Below are positions 1 through 10,239 of a stretch of 64,000 nucleotides of DNA, piece after piece (position 1 is the first letter of the stretch; every line of letters begins with the position of its first letter). The notes beneath the pieces are model-generated. The model was given only the letters and a program-made list of their open reading frames with translations. It was not told the DNA's origin and ran no database searches. This DNA is from Russula earlei (Eukaryota; Basidiomycota; Agaricomycetes; Russulales; Russulaceae), in the NCBI GenBank assembly GCA_025769875.1, contig JAGFNK010000134.1, forward strand, positions 51,812 to 115,811, given 5' to 3'. The position numbers were made by a program, and so were the translations under genes.

Positions 1-45
1 TTTGTCTCACTCTTGAACTGGATTGTTCAACAGTGAGTCCTGACA
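1..45 (+). repeat. 3' end of an LTR (family C), cut by the window edge
   Basis: The first 45 bases end in TGACA and match the stretch ending at 54,736 almost base for base (the shared core is ctcttgaactggattgttc, then cagtgagt and a TGACA end). The same family occupies 42,786-44,096. It directly abuts the Helitron helicase remnant at position 46, so this looks like an LTR inserted into that gene, with the rest of the LTR outside the window. Confidence 0.6.
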
Positions 46-1431
46 CAACTGGAGGTTGGCCAAGGCAAGCACAGCTGATCCCAACTCTATCATCTATCTT
101 CCCCCCTACATGAAGTGCAGAGAGAACACAGTCTCCTCTCTCATTGACAGCATCTACCCTGGCCTTGACATAGGCAACCCTTCGTCTCAGTACTTTTCAG
201 AGTGCACCATCCTTTCTAGCCTTAACACTGATGTGGACAGCATCAACAAGGAGGTGCTTAGGATGTCCCCAGGAAGAGGACAACTCTTTCAGAGTGCAGA
301 CAGCATTTGTTATGGTGTCACAGCCATTTGAGCATTAGCTCAGGTTCAGTGGGGGCGAAGTCCCTGGACTTGGTTCAGTGGTTTGGTGAGGCTGGCTCAT
401 AGAAACCAGGTCAAGGGTTTAGTGTCTCAAGACCAAGTCAAACTGTTGACTGGTCCATAGACAGAGTTGGTCTTCTGGTTATTTCAAGAAGAGGACAAGA
501 AAAGAGAGGCAGAGGAGGAAAAGGAACACAAAGGACCATAGAGGTGAGCTCAAGTCAAGCAGAGTGTAGGCCAGCACAACAAGTTGTGATTGACAGAGGA
601 TACAAGACAGGGATTGTGACAGGATATGAGACAAAGCTAAGCTTGGGGCATTCCCCAGCTTCTACGGGCACTTAGATACTGTATGGAGCAAGGCTGTATG
701 TACAGTACTATAAGCAGAACAATAGGTGATGCTAGAACCAGTAGCAAAAAGGGATCAGAACAATAGGTGAAACACAAGTCAATAGGAGGAAATCAAGATC
801 AAGGGATGAAATGTATTCAAGGGAATGGGGGTGAAGTGTAGAAATAGTGACAAAAGAAACAAGGTGTTTAGCAACGAAGCCAAAAGAGGGGTAGATCATA
901 ACAGCATTCCCACTTCTGAGCAGAGTGGGGATGGTGATGCCATGTTGAACTATCCAGTGGAGTCCTTGAACTCCATCAACTGCTCTGGACTTCCTCTTGC
1001 TGCACTGGAGGTGAAGGTGGGCTGTCCTGTGATGGTGGTGAAGGACTTGAATCCAAGACATGGAGTGTGCAATGGGAGCAGAGGGATCTTGAAAAGGTTT
1101 AGGAACAGGGTGATGGAGGTGGAACTGATCACTGAGGAGTATGCAAGGCAGAAGGTTTTATCCCCAGGTTCTCTTGCCAGCCAACAGAGGATCAAGTTGC
1201 AAATGCAATGACAAAAGGACACAACATCTCTGAGGAGCACTCAAAACCTCCTTCAAGTTCACAAGGAGGCAATTCCCTGTGAGGGTATGCTTTGCCATGA
1301 CTATCAACAAGTCTCAAGGACAAACATTGAAGCATGTTGGGTTGGACCTAAGAAAGCCAGTGTTCACACATGGGCAATTTTATGTTGGGGTGTCAAGGGT
1401 GACATCTGTCTCCAACATAAAGGTGATTTAG
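46..1431 (+). pseudogene. Helitron Pif1-like helicase, C-terminal part, interrupted
   Basis: This is the C-terminal third of a Helitron RepHel/Pif1-type superfamily 1 helicase, the enzyme that unwinds DNA in rolling-circle transposition. The part at 46-307 carries the YF..CTILSSLN..VD.IN pattern, and the part from 909 carries the LNS...SGLP..L.LKVGCPVM...LNP..G.CNG.RGI block. The last part, 1252-1431 in another frame, contains [12 protein letters not shown] and the [10 protein letters not shown] motif of helicase motifs V-VI. The frame is broken by a solo LTR at 308-903, whose removal with one target copy rejoins the codons, and by a shift between about 1186 and 1250. The N-terminal Rep and first helicase motifs are absent, cut by an LTR at 1-45. 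It is a dead fragment. The family call is firm, from motif memory. Confidence 0.85.
308..903 (+). mobile_element. Solo LTR, family B, inserted in the helicase
   Basis: This is a 596-bp segment beginning TGTTATGG and ending CATAACA, flanked on both sides by the 5-bp duplication GCATT (303-307 and 904-908). The body matches the inverted copy at 47,407-48,010 and the truncated copy at 55,022-55,560, including a shared stretch around aagctaagcttggggcattcc and the accagg/gtctcaagac block. It contains no coding region. Precise flanking duplication and lack of an internal domain indicate recombination between two LTRs of a former complete element. Confidence 0.85.
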
Positions 1432-1600
1432 GAGGAAGAGAAGAGGGAAGTCTTGACAAAAAAGATTGTAAATTTTCTGTAGTAGATTTACTTCAGTAGT
1501 TATAACAGGATGTGTGGTCAGTGTATGTATTGTTTTTTGGCTTTACTACAGGGAGATATATTTTGCAACCTGCAAGAAAGTGAGAAGGCAAGACTATATA
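1432..1600. other. Short spacer between helicase remnant and long-TIR element
   Basis: There is no supported gene. The sequence may include the Helitron 3' end, but I could not identify a CTRR terminus with its hairpin with confidence. Confidence 0.3.
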
Positions 1601-1675
1601 AGGCCCCTTTTACCAACCAAGAATTCTTGAGTCTTGAACTTGAACTTGGATTTCAGGATATGGGTTATTTTTTGG

Positions 1676-1944
1676 TGTGATTTGCATTCATGTGTGGGGT
1701 TTACATGTGATATGTAAAATATTTTTTCTAGCCCCTTCCTTCCACTCCTTCCAAGTGGGGTATTGCAAGCATGTCATTAAGGCAGCACATGTGTCACCAA
1801 TGTGTGGGTGCACCTGTTTGTGCAAATTTTGTATGTGCAGCTCTGGTGCAAATGGGGCTGCAAGCACCCAGATGTTGAGCTCAACTCCAAGTTTGACACT
1901 GACACATCATGTGTAACCCCATATATGCAAATATGCAAATCACA
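1676..1944. mobile_element. Small MITE-like insert in the left TIR arm
   Basis: This 269-bp segment begins tgtgatttgcat and ends atgcaaatcaca, with imperfect inverted similarity continuing about 35 bp inward (a tggggttt/aacccca block on each side). The right arm of the host element lacks it (5200-5252 runs through without it), so it inserted after the TIR was formed. There is no coding potential. The target duplication is unclear. Confidence 0.45.
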
Positions 1945-2439
1945 ACAAAAAAAAATGCATATTATTGCCGTTTTCAGCGCACTTGGCGGAGCTTGAATTC
2001 CACCCAAATCGGCACAGAAACCCCCTCAAACATGCGGGATGAATATCTCCCTCAAAACAGCTTCAATTCACATAAAACTTATTGTCCCTGAATCGCCTGA
2101 ATGAGGGCTAGGCAGCCCCATTGTTTTCATGAGATTTGAGTGAGAATTGGTGGAGCTGGACTCAAGCCACCTCCACATGTGTATTAGATGAATTACAACT
2201 CAAAATCATGGTCTATATCTATTATTTTTCCCTCATGTTGTACCCATGGGCTGTCTTGAGGCAGCCCCATAGTGTTTTTGACTCAAGTGTTGTGGTGTGC
2301 AACGTTATTTCCAGTGCGATTGGAGTCACAGCCAGCCACTCATCACCCCTCTCGCCTCTCGATTCTGACCATCCTTCTTGTTTTTCACAGACAGAGAGGA
2401 GTGGGTTGCAAAGAGGGGTCCTATTCTGAACTCTTTCTA

Positions 2440-3441
2440 CTACAGAGTAGCTAGGGTGTTTTTATATACAGGAGTCGTCTCCATTGCAGGTGGTGGCAGC
2501 AGGTGTGGACGAGGAGCGAAGGCATAGGCAGTGAGCGTGAGTTCGTAGATAGAGACGTAGGTGGCGAGGACTCGAGAAAGAGGATGTGTGGGGCGGCTTG
2601 TGCGGGGGTGGGATCTGTCATCTTGTGGCGGTGGTGGCGGGGTCATCTCCACTGCAGGTGTCAGCAGCAGACGTGGGCGAGAGCACACAAACGGATGGGG
2701 AGGCGATGTGGGAGGCGGCGTGTGGTGTGCTGTTGGCATCGGCGACTGCTTCTCCTGCGGTGGCTTCTGCTCCTGTTGTGGTGTGTTGTGGCTAAGTTCG
2801 TGGCCGAGGCCTTCTTGGTCTTCTGGGGTGGTGCTGGTGGCGAGGGGTTGCGATGGTGCGGCGGTGCTGGTGTCGTGCGAAACTACTAAAGTGGCGGCTG
2901 TGACTGAGAAGACTGAGGCTGAGACTGAGAAGGTGGCGGCGAACTGAGCTGGTGCGACGGTGGAGGCGGACAGGGTGGAGGCGACGACTGAGGGCAACGC
3001 AGGGGCGATGGCGGCTGTGGCTGACAAGGGCATGGCGGCGGTGGCTTGTGAGACAGTGGTGGAGGCGGCGGCGTGTGGCGCTAAGACGTCGGTGGCTGAG
3101 GCTGAGGCTACGGCGGCGGCTGACAAGACTAAGGCGGCTGGCAAGGCTAAGAGCGCGGTGGCAGCGATTGACTGATCTGAAGCTGGGGCGACAGAGACGG
3201 CTGGCAAAACTAGGGGCGCAGTGGCGGTGGCTGAGACTGAGAAGGCTGAGGCTGAGGGCAGGGTGGAGACGGCAGCGGCTGGCGATGCTGGTGCTATGAC
3301 AGACTGGGCTGAACTGACGAGTACGGGCGAGGCTAAGATGGAGACTGATGCGAAGTCGGCGGCTGGCACAACTGAGGTTACTGTGGCGATGGACGAGGCA
3401 ACGGACGAGACAGTGTGTAAAGAGTCGTGTGGCTTATTCAT
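2440..3441 (-). CDS. Ala/Ser/Val/Pro-rich reading frame of unknown function
   Basis: This 333-codon frame starts with ATG at 3441 and has no recognisable domain. The first two thirds is an imperfect repeat of Ala, Ser, Val, Thr and Pro, such as SILASPVLVSSA. The last third is Pro/His/Thr-rich. The same kind of sequence, including a near match to ADFASVSILASPVLVSSA, occurs in the frame at 41,433-42,089, so it belongs to a repeat family rather than to one gene. The strand is strongly GC-skewed with a gct/gcg-rich complement, and several long frames are open on the other strand, so the openness alone proves little. It could be a cargo or structural protein of the surrounding element, or non-coding GC-rich repeat. 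I do not assign a function. Confidence 0.35.
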   Translation of the reverse strand: MNKPHDSLHTVSSVASSIATVTSVVPAADFASVSILASPVLVSSAQSVIAPASPAAAVSTLPSASAFSVSATATAPLVLPAVSVAPASDQSIAATALLALPAALVLSAAAVASASATDVLAPHAAASTTVSQATAAMPLSATAAIAPALPSVVASTLSASTVAPAQFAATFSVSASVFSVTAATLVVSHDTSTAAPSQPLATSTTPEDQEGLGHELSHNTPQQEQKPPQEKQSPMPTAHHTPPPTSPPHPFVCSRPRLLLTPAVEMTPPPPPQDDRSHPRTSRPTHPLSRVLATYVSIYELTLTAYAFAPRPHLLPPPAMETTPVYKNTLATL

Positions 3442-3444
3442 CAA

Positions 3445-4846
3445 CCGTCCACCTGTCCACTCCTACTCCAGGATGACGACAGGGCGTTCTTCCCTTCCCA
3501 GAGCTGCTCACCATACCTTGCTCTACCCCTCCATTTCAACCCCCTAAACCCTCATGGGCTTGAAGCAACATGCTTCAAAACGCCGGCCTGCACCGACACG
3601 TACTACTGGCCAAAGGAAGGCTGCCCGAAAAAAAAACTGGTGGAAATGAAAGTGACAGCTCAGGCACTCCCACTCGACTGAAGCGATCACAACCATGAGC
3701 TCAGGCTTCCAAGACATCCCTTCCTGCTATTGATGAGGATGGGGAGGAAGAGTCCTATGCCTATGTAAATGCAGAAGCCTGGGAACTCACTACAGCACAA
3801 ATGCATGGACCACAAGACATGCAAAATTGTCGCAAAGGCGCACGGCCTTGATGTCGACTCACCCACACAGCTATATGGCTGGCTGCGAATCGCTTACAAG
3901 AGCACATATGTGCGTATTCCTTTTGTGCCATCTCCTCTTCGTCCTCACATCATCATCGTTGCCGCCGCCAGCACGCCACCCTTGCCCCCATCAACCGCCG
4001 CATGCCCTCGCCCTCAACGCCCCCGCCTTCACCATGCACCGACGAGTCCCAATGCACAGCTGAAGAGCCCCGTACCACGCCACCGTCTTCATTGCCATCG
4101 GACGGTGTTGCTACTGTACATTTCGGTATGCTTTTCTCCCCTTTTTTACTAGACTCTCATTTTGTTAGTCAGAGATCTGCACACCGCCTGTGCGTCCATT
4201 TCCCAGCCTGCCGCCGTCTTCCCTCTCCCTTTCTACTTCCATGCCCCCTCGCTCCTCTACCTTGCATCTGCCATCCAAGTTCTCCAATTGTCCCACCTGC
4301 AATCGCATTTAGCAGCGCCATCAGTGCCCAAGCAACCACCCACCAGCACTCTCCCTATCCCCCCTCCAGCCTCTCCTTTGCATCGTCTCCCCCTCCTCGC
4401 GTCGCGACTCAACCACACCCCTCGTCACCACACCTGGCCTCAGCCATCCTTCACAAATCGCCACATGCCACTACCACAGTCACTGGAGACCACAACTCAA
4501 TACCTCGTGTCATCCAGCTTCGGTCCCCTTCTCATGTCTAGATTTCATTTCATATGCCTGTCTTTTGTGCTTTTCCTGTCCCTTAGCCTTAGTTCTAACC
4601 TGTATCTGCTACCATGTTGAATAAAGTTGCCCTGTTGTTCCCTTATCATCTGTGTGAACCTGAGTGCAGTCGAATGAACAAACGCATTCTCGCGTTCCCG
4701 CTAGGTGCTCCTCCTCTTTGGAGCTTCAGTCTTATGAAGTCATTCTGCATTCTTGGACACACTTCACCGCCCCATGGGCTCAGGTGTGCACTTCCTGGGG
4801 GGGCTCCTTCCCGGCACACGACCGTGCTACTGTCACACGATATGAG
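3445..4846. other. Interior of the long-TIR element, no recognised gene
   Basis: The sequence is pyrimidine-rich on the plus strand with several overlapping Pro/Ser/His-rich frames (3769-4620) that look like compositional artefacts. A short stretch near 3555-3640 reads as a basic segment (KRRPAPTRT, then a Lys/Arg-rich part), but it is not long enough to call. Confidence 0.3.
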
Positions 4847-5521
4847 GGAAACGACATTGCACACCACAACGCTTGAGTCAAAAACACTATGGGGCTGCCT
4901 CAAGACAGCCCATGGGTACAACATGAGGGAAAAATAATAGATATAGACCATGATTTTGAGTTGTAATTCATCTAATACACATGTGGAGGTGGCTTGAGTC
5001 CAGCTCCACCAATTCTCACTCAAATCTCATGAAAACAATGGGGCTGCCTAGCCCTCATTCAGGCAATTCAGGGACAATAAGTTTTATGTGAATTGAAGCT
5101 GTTTTGAGGGAGATATTTGCCCTGCACGATTGAGAGGGTTTTCTGCGCCAATTTGGGTGGAATTCAAACTCCGCCAAGTGCGCTGAAAACGGCAATAATT
5201 TATTATATATATACATCATATCACTTACATCACTCCTGTCACTCCCAGAAAATCCTGAAATCCAAGTTCAAGTTCAACATTCAAGAATTCTCAGTTGGTA
5301 AAAGGGGCCTAATGGATTTCCTCTCTCTTTAAGCAACACCTCCTCTCTGTTTACAAAGCAAAAAAGATTATACATAGTGATGAGTTGATGACTTTCAATT
5401 TCAGCAAAAAAAGGGATTGTGCAAAGAGGCTTTAAGCAAAAAAGTATTACACATGAACAATTACATGCCAACAATGGTGGGAATTTAGGGGCACAGCCCC
5501 CAACAAGTTTTAATTTCTTGC

Positions 5522-5621
5522 TGGCATGGCTTGCAAGCTGCTACAAAGTGCCAGAGGATAGTTTGCAAGCTTGCTCACAAGCCATGCTGTAGGCACAAAG
5601 TGCAGCTTGCAAGCCATGCCA
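5522..5621. repeat. Perfect 20-bp inverted repeat with nested copies
   Basis: The sequence tggcatggcttgcaagctgc at 5522-5541 is the exact complement of 5602-5621, with a 60-base loop that holds another gcttgctcacaagccatgc copy. On transcription it would fold into a strong hairpin. It resembles the core of a small foldback element, but no target duplication was found. Confidence 0.5.
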
Positions 5622-5639
5622 TAGGCATGAAATTACAAC

Positions 5640-7712
5640 TTGTAAGACAATGATAACTACAAAGTTGGAGTACCTAACTCACATTGTTGGTCATCCATAA
5701 CTCAATGTACTTAACACTCAATGATCAGAAGATAGACATTGATGAACTGCTGACTTTCAGGTGATTAACTGGGGTGTTGTAAAATAAGAAGAGTGGTTTT
5801 CGAGATGAGAGGAAGTCTCAATGGAGGCACAGCCAAGTGAAACAAAAAAAAATTCACATCATCACGTGCTAGCACGCGCTCGTCTTCCTGTTGCCCGCAT
5901 TTTTTATTTTTTATTTCTCTGGCCCTCGGTGTGATATTCCCACACCTCTGGAACGATTTCCTTACCAACTTAAAATTGCAGAACACAAGGCCTACGCAAT
6001 GTCAGCGCAATCAACGCGTACGAGTACAGTAGACTTTGACAAACATACAAGCCACTTGTCAGAGCCCAGATCAGAATAAGCCGGTTAATCTAGTAATTCG
6101 AGAGATCGCAGCATGGCAGCAGACCGAACGTCGCAGAAGTCAAATACTATGCCGTTCCGGATCACACTTGTCAGGCTAGCCACCAAGCCCGATGCGCCAA
6201 TGTCGCCAAGAACAGACGCCTTGCCTTCCTCTTACCAGGATTTTGAGTATTAGCCAAATCACTTTTAGATGGGATGACGGGATGAGCTTGACGGAGGGAC
6301 AACTTGGCTGTGCCGCAGCAGTGCGTAAGGTCCGTAAACTTAATCAAATTTGCCAGCGTCCACCTCTTGACAGTGTCTGGCATGTCACTCCGGAGCAAAT
6401 CATCGGATCTCCACAGAAAATCGTGTTCCTCTGAAGCATTTTTCAGGGCGGCATTTGTACAGGATAAGGCTGATCGGTGGACGGTATTGCGATCATGGCC
6501 AGGACGTCATATTTGCGCTAACAGGTCTCATAACTAGATGGACTAAATGAAAAGGAAGAGAAATCTTGTCATTACCGCAGATCCAATGCACCCGAGGGTA
6601 TCACTCACTCCTTTGTCGCGAAGACTGCACCCACACCCAGCAGGGAGAGCGGTTTTCGGCGACATAGATCACATGACATGTACATGGCCAGGGCTAGTCT
6701 GGTACGCTGGCAGCACTAAGATGGCAGTCATAGTCCTTGGCGCGGTACGACGGCGCTTGAGACAGAGGCTCAAAGCGTGCCTGATATTTTCGTAGCCACG
6801 TTTGACTGCGCATCCGCATGATAACCACCACTACAAAAGACTCTCTTCTGAGTCACCAAGGTGATTACAACTAACCAATGCACAAAACAAGAGCTGTCCC
6901 AGTTAGGTTATCGTGGAAGGTGTGCCAAAATATCAAGGGTCAATCGAAGGAATCATTAATTGCTCGTTAGTCGCCGCCACAGCGGTGCTCGAGCAGCGCT
7001 TCTCAATGGGCGCTTGTCAAAACTGAGGCCGCACGGGCAAGCCGGTAATAGCACCGCTGAGCCAGAGCCGTCGATCATGATGAAGCACTTCAATGGAACA
7101 CAAAGGGACCCTCGCGACCCGCCACCTACTCATCACGTGGGTCACAGGACACGGTACGAACGACTGAATGACCAGCTCTGGGATATTTCTTTACCAACTC
7201 CGAACCATTTGGTCGCGCGATTACCAGAGGCGCGCATGCTCCACATTTATATTCCTTCGGAAGCGCCGATTCGGACGCGCCGCTTGCAGGGGGACCGCGG
7301 AGGCGCGCGTGCCTCATCGAGATAACGCATGCCCATCCCCCAGTGAAGTGACGACGAGAGAATCAAGGTGTGACTGGGGCCGTCGAAGCGCAGCCGTGGA
7401 CTAGGCTCCCCCGCGAAAACGACGTACAGCAGGCGCGCGCACCGTCCTCCCTCACAGCACTCTCGGGCCAAACGATCGTGGCGAGGGGTTCATCGTGACG
7501 TACAAGGCGTCGGTTACGTGGATCGTTCCTTGGTGCGACACCGCCCTCATCCGATGTACCCGAGCTGTAGCTTTGACTTGTTCGTCTCCCTTGGATGTGG
7601 ACAGACACGACCGATTGGAGTGAACAGGCTATGCAGAGGGAAGAGGATAAAGTCGCGGTAGAGGAGAGGGTACAGTCCCCCAGCACCGAACTCCATCATT
7701 ACCATAGAGACA
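5640..7712. other. About 2 kb without a supported gene
   Basis: Reading frames here are short and lack good splice partners in frame. I see nothing recognisable. Base composition is closer to the gene block than to the repeat cluster to its left. Confidence 0.4.
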
Positions 7713-8471
7713 ATGTCAAGCATCCAGCGATCCAGAAATAACCGGAAGCGGGAGCGGCCTCAGTGGCTGACACAGCAGACTGGCCCCCTACATGCAGGAC
7801 AAAGGTGAGCATTCTTGCTGCATCCATGATTTTGACGGAATGCTACAACTCCCGAAGTCATAATCATTCTCAGCCCACGGGCCTGCTTTGGGAGGCTGTC
7901 AATCAACGAGTTGGCGATCCAAATACGATTAAAATAAACGCTGAAGGCCCGTCACAGGCCGTGGGGCTGATACCGGGCGTAGTGCCCACGGCGTCAAAAA
8001 CCCACCAATCCCCCCAGGGAGTACGAGGTGAGTGAGCACGATGGAAACCCTCGCCATATCGTGCCACTGACGCTATACAGGCACAGGAAGTAGATACGGG
8101 CAACCAACTCCATCACAGTCGTCGCAGGGAAGTAATGTTATGGCCTGCGGACCCCAACCCCAGGCGATGAATCCGTTGCTGCCACGGCACCTTGCAGGTC
8201 CCCAGCAGGTTATGCCAGCGAGTAGGCCACAAGGCCAGGGAGGAAACACATGCTGTATTAGGGATAGATGTAATGGTCCCTTGTCATCATATGGATCTGG
8301 CGCGGGGACAGAGGTAAGTCTATTGGAGAATACTGAAGCATAATCCGTGCTAACAAAGTCATTTAGACATCCACCATGTTCCACACGAACCCATTCCGGA
8401 ACCGGAACCAACTGATGCGATGTGGACAGCCCAACAGTGACCCACATTGGTCCTATCGGCACCGTCGCTGA
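7713..8471 (+). CDS. Hypothetical protein, four exons, 199 aa
   Basis: I do not recognise the product. The model is 7713-7804, 7858-8027, 8081-8313 and 8367-8471, and the coding length closes exactly at 200 codons with the stop. All three introns are 53 nt, start gtgagc, gtgagt or gtaagt and end in AG. The last contains the branch sequence gctaac and the second contains ctgac. The protein starts MSSIQRSRNN and is rich in Gln, Pro, Gly, Ser and Asn (PQPQAMNPLL, SRPQGQGG), with no signal peptide or membrane segment, so it is probably disordered. Three independent in-frame splices make a chance model unlikely. The ATG lies inside a longer open region, so an upstream exon is possible. Confidence 0.55.
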
Positions 8472-8520
8472 GCAGAGGAGATCTGCAGTACATTGACATA
8501 ATTTATTTCTATACCGTATA

Positions 8521-8775
8521 ATGTCCACAAAGACACTGGCAAATATGGAACCGCAGAACTCTAGCCTCGAAAGTTGTAGTGACGGGAAGAAGAAGAACCT
8601 TCTGCGAGACCGACACAAATTCGACGGCAAGTTTGTTGAGTCAAAGGAACGCGTCCTTGAAATCAAACAGATCCCAAAGTTCATCTGGCACATTGATCGG
8701 CTTTACGGACATACCTTGCCATCATTCGGGGACCACAGGAATGGTTGCAGCACTTGCCATCGACATGCCAGATAG
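8521..8775 (+). other. Coding-like 84-codon frame
   Basis: This ATG-started frame has a charged, soluble-looking product (KFDGKFV.SKERVLEIKQIP). It could be a further exon of the gene at 7713-8471 or a fragment of a decayed gene. I could not connect it in frame with confidence, and I recognise no family. Confidence 0.25.
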
Positions 8776-8956
8776 ACTGAATGAGCGAACCGAACGAAGG
8801 ATGGGCCTGTGTGAGGTCAATACTCGTCAGGAGGATTCTCGGGGTCCGAATGAACCTTGGCGTGCGCCGGCAGAACCCTGAGAGAGAGAAGTACGATTCG
8901 AGCGCCCGGATACGAAGGCAGAGATCGACTGCTTCTCATCTGTCGATAACGGCTTC

Positions 8957-9229
8957 TTGTCCACAGCTCTTCGGCGTGCGTTCGTCCCGAGTCCTATCGG
9001 GATGAAGGACGTGCCTGGGGAGATGTCAACTTCCGCGTTCTCTGCTCATGTGCCCCCCACCGCGTCACCTCCCAGGCCCATCCAACAGGATATAATAGTG
9101 CGCAATGCTCCACGCGGTGTGCGGACGGGCGTCTGGTCTCCAAGAGCGGCTGCGGCCGCGGTTGCCGTCTTCGTGTACGAAGCTTCTGGTGAAGGGAGTC
9201 AGCTTGCATTCGAGATGTCGAACCTTTGA
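8957..9229 (+). other. Coding-like open stretch
   Basis: The frame is open for about 90 codons and ends with an Ala-rich segment followed by EGSQLAFEMSNL. There is no recognised domain and no convincing splice partner. It is recorded because it lies between two other coding-like stretches. Confidence 0.2.
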
Positions 9230-9537
9230 GAGGCGACCTTACGCGTGGCAAAATGTGGAGCATCGTGAGGGAAGAGTTAAGATGCATTCGGCCATTCGAC
9301 CGGAGACGGCGCAGATGTGGCGCTGGCTGGATGCTTCGAAGGTCCTTGTGCATGCACTGCAGCGAGCTTTTGAGTCTTCGTAGAGAGAGAATATCTCCAC
9401 AAACAGCCTTGTCCTTTCCGGGCCAGAGCGCTGAGCGATCAAAAGGGAGAACACACCTTCGGACTGCGGACAGTCGAACATCAGTCAAGAGCAATGTGGG
9501 AGGAAGAGACCATGCGCAGGTGCTGGACTCACAATGA

Positions 9538-10239
9538 CAGAGGCTCGTTGTGGCATGCCAATCGCTGGGACAGCCGATAGCCCCGACGCAAGGGTGTGTG
9601 ACAGATTGCCTTCGAGGAATCTCTCAGACCATGGAGCTCAGTGCAGTTGCACCAAAGGGAAACCACGTGGTTCAAGAACCGAAAGGGCCAACAGAATGAC
9701 ACACCTTCAAAATCTAGACACGGACGCAGCGAGTTTTGTTGTGCGGCGAGCATGGATCGGCATAAGCAGATGATGGAAGTTCAATCGAGTTATCTCCGGG
9801 CCATCTCTCGAAATTCGCTCAAGTCTTGAAGGAAAGGGATATGGCAACTCTTGAGAAGACAACCAAGATGCTACTAGTATAGCCGATGGCGGCTGCGCCC
9901 GGAGAATTGCTGAAGCTAGTTGGACTGCCTGAGGGTTCCGAGAAACAGAAAGCGGTCGATATTCGACAAGACATATTCAGAGGATAGCCGGGTAGCTTAA
10001 TCATGCGCGCATGTAAAGCTCCCTCTTTGGCCCTTGAAGAGAGAGGCCAGCGTCTTAGACAAAAACAAACAACCGAGTTACTCGAAACCCGGAATTTGGC
10101 CTCCCTTGGGTGAATCCGAAGGGCTCTGCAAGAGGTTCAAGAATATGTCCTCCAAAGGCTGGGTGACGATAATGCTCCAAAAAGTAAATTTTTTGGATTG
10201 ACAGGCAGTTGGTGGAGGCCGCAAAATACAAGGAGATAG
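9538..10239 (+). pseudogene. Decayed protein-coding frame broken by stop codons
   Basis: One frame reads for about 234 codons as soluble, helix-prone protein (LSPGHLSKFAQVLKERD, ELLKLVGLPEGSEKQK, then ERGQRLRQKQ and IRRALQEVQEYVLQRLG) interrupted by several in-frame stops. Those at 9880, 9982 and about 10,108 are TAG, TAG and TGA, each explicable by C-to-T change of CAG, CAG and CGA. No frameshift is needed. A stop at 9535 precedes it, and the same frame is open further upstream to about 9226. I do not recognise the family. It could be a cellular gene or a transposon gag-like gene inactivated by RIP-like mutation. Confidence 0.35.

Larger units (their letters stand above)
1601..5310. mobile_element. 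DNA element with long terminal inverted repeats
   Basis: The two ends are inverted copies of each other. The outer block 1601-1660 (aggccccttttaccaa..) matches the complement of 5252-5310, and 1955-2312 matches the complement of 4847-5200 almost without gaps. Each arm is about 460 bp once the 270-bp insert in the left arm (1676-1944) is ignored. No clear target duplication is visible at the outer ends. The interior holds a 333-codon low-complexity reading frame on the minus strand and a GC-rich section, but no transposase that I recognise. It may be a non-autonomous long-TIR transposon. Confidence 0.6.

Noticed and set aside
2503..3299. Several plus-strand frames rich in Trp, Arg, Gly or Ala
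   Set aside because: They are antisense to the Ala/Ser/Pro frame. The same GC-rich repeat keeps many frames open, so none can be preferred by length.
8073..8693. 206-codon minus-strand frame
   Set aside because: It lies antisense to the spliced plus-strand gene at 7713-8471, which has better structural support.
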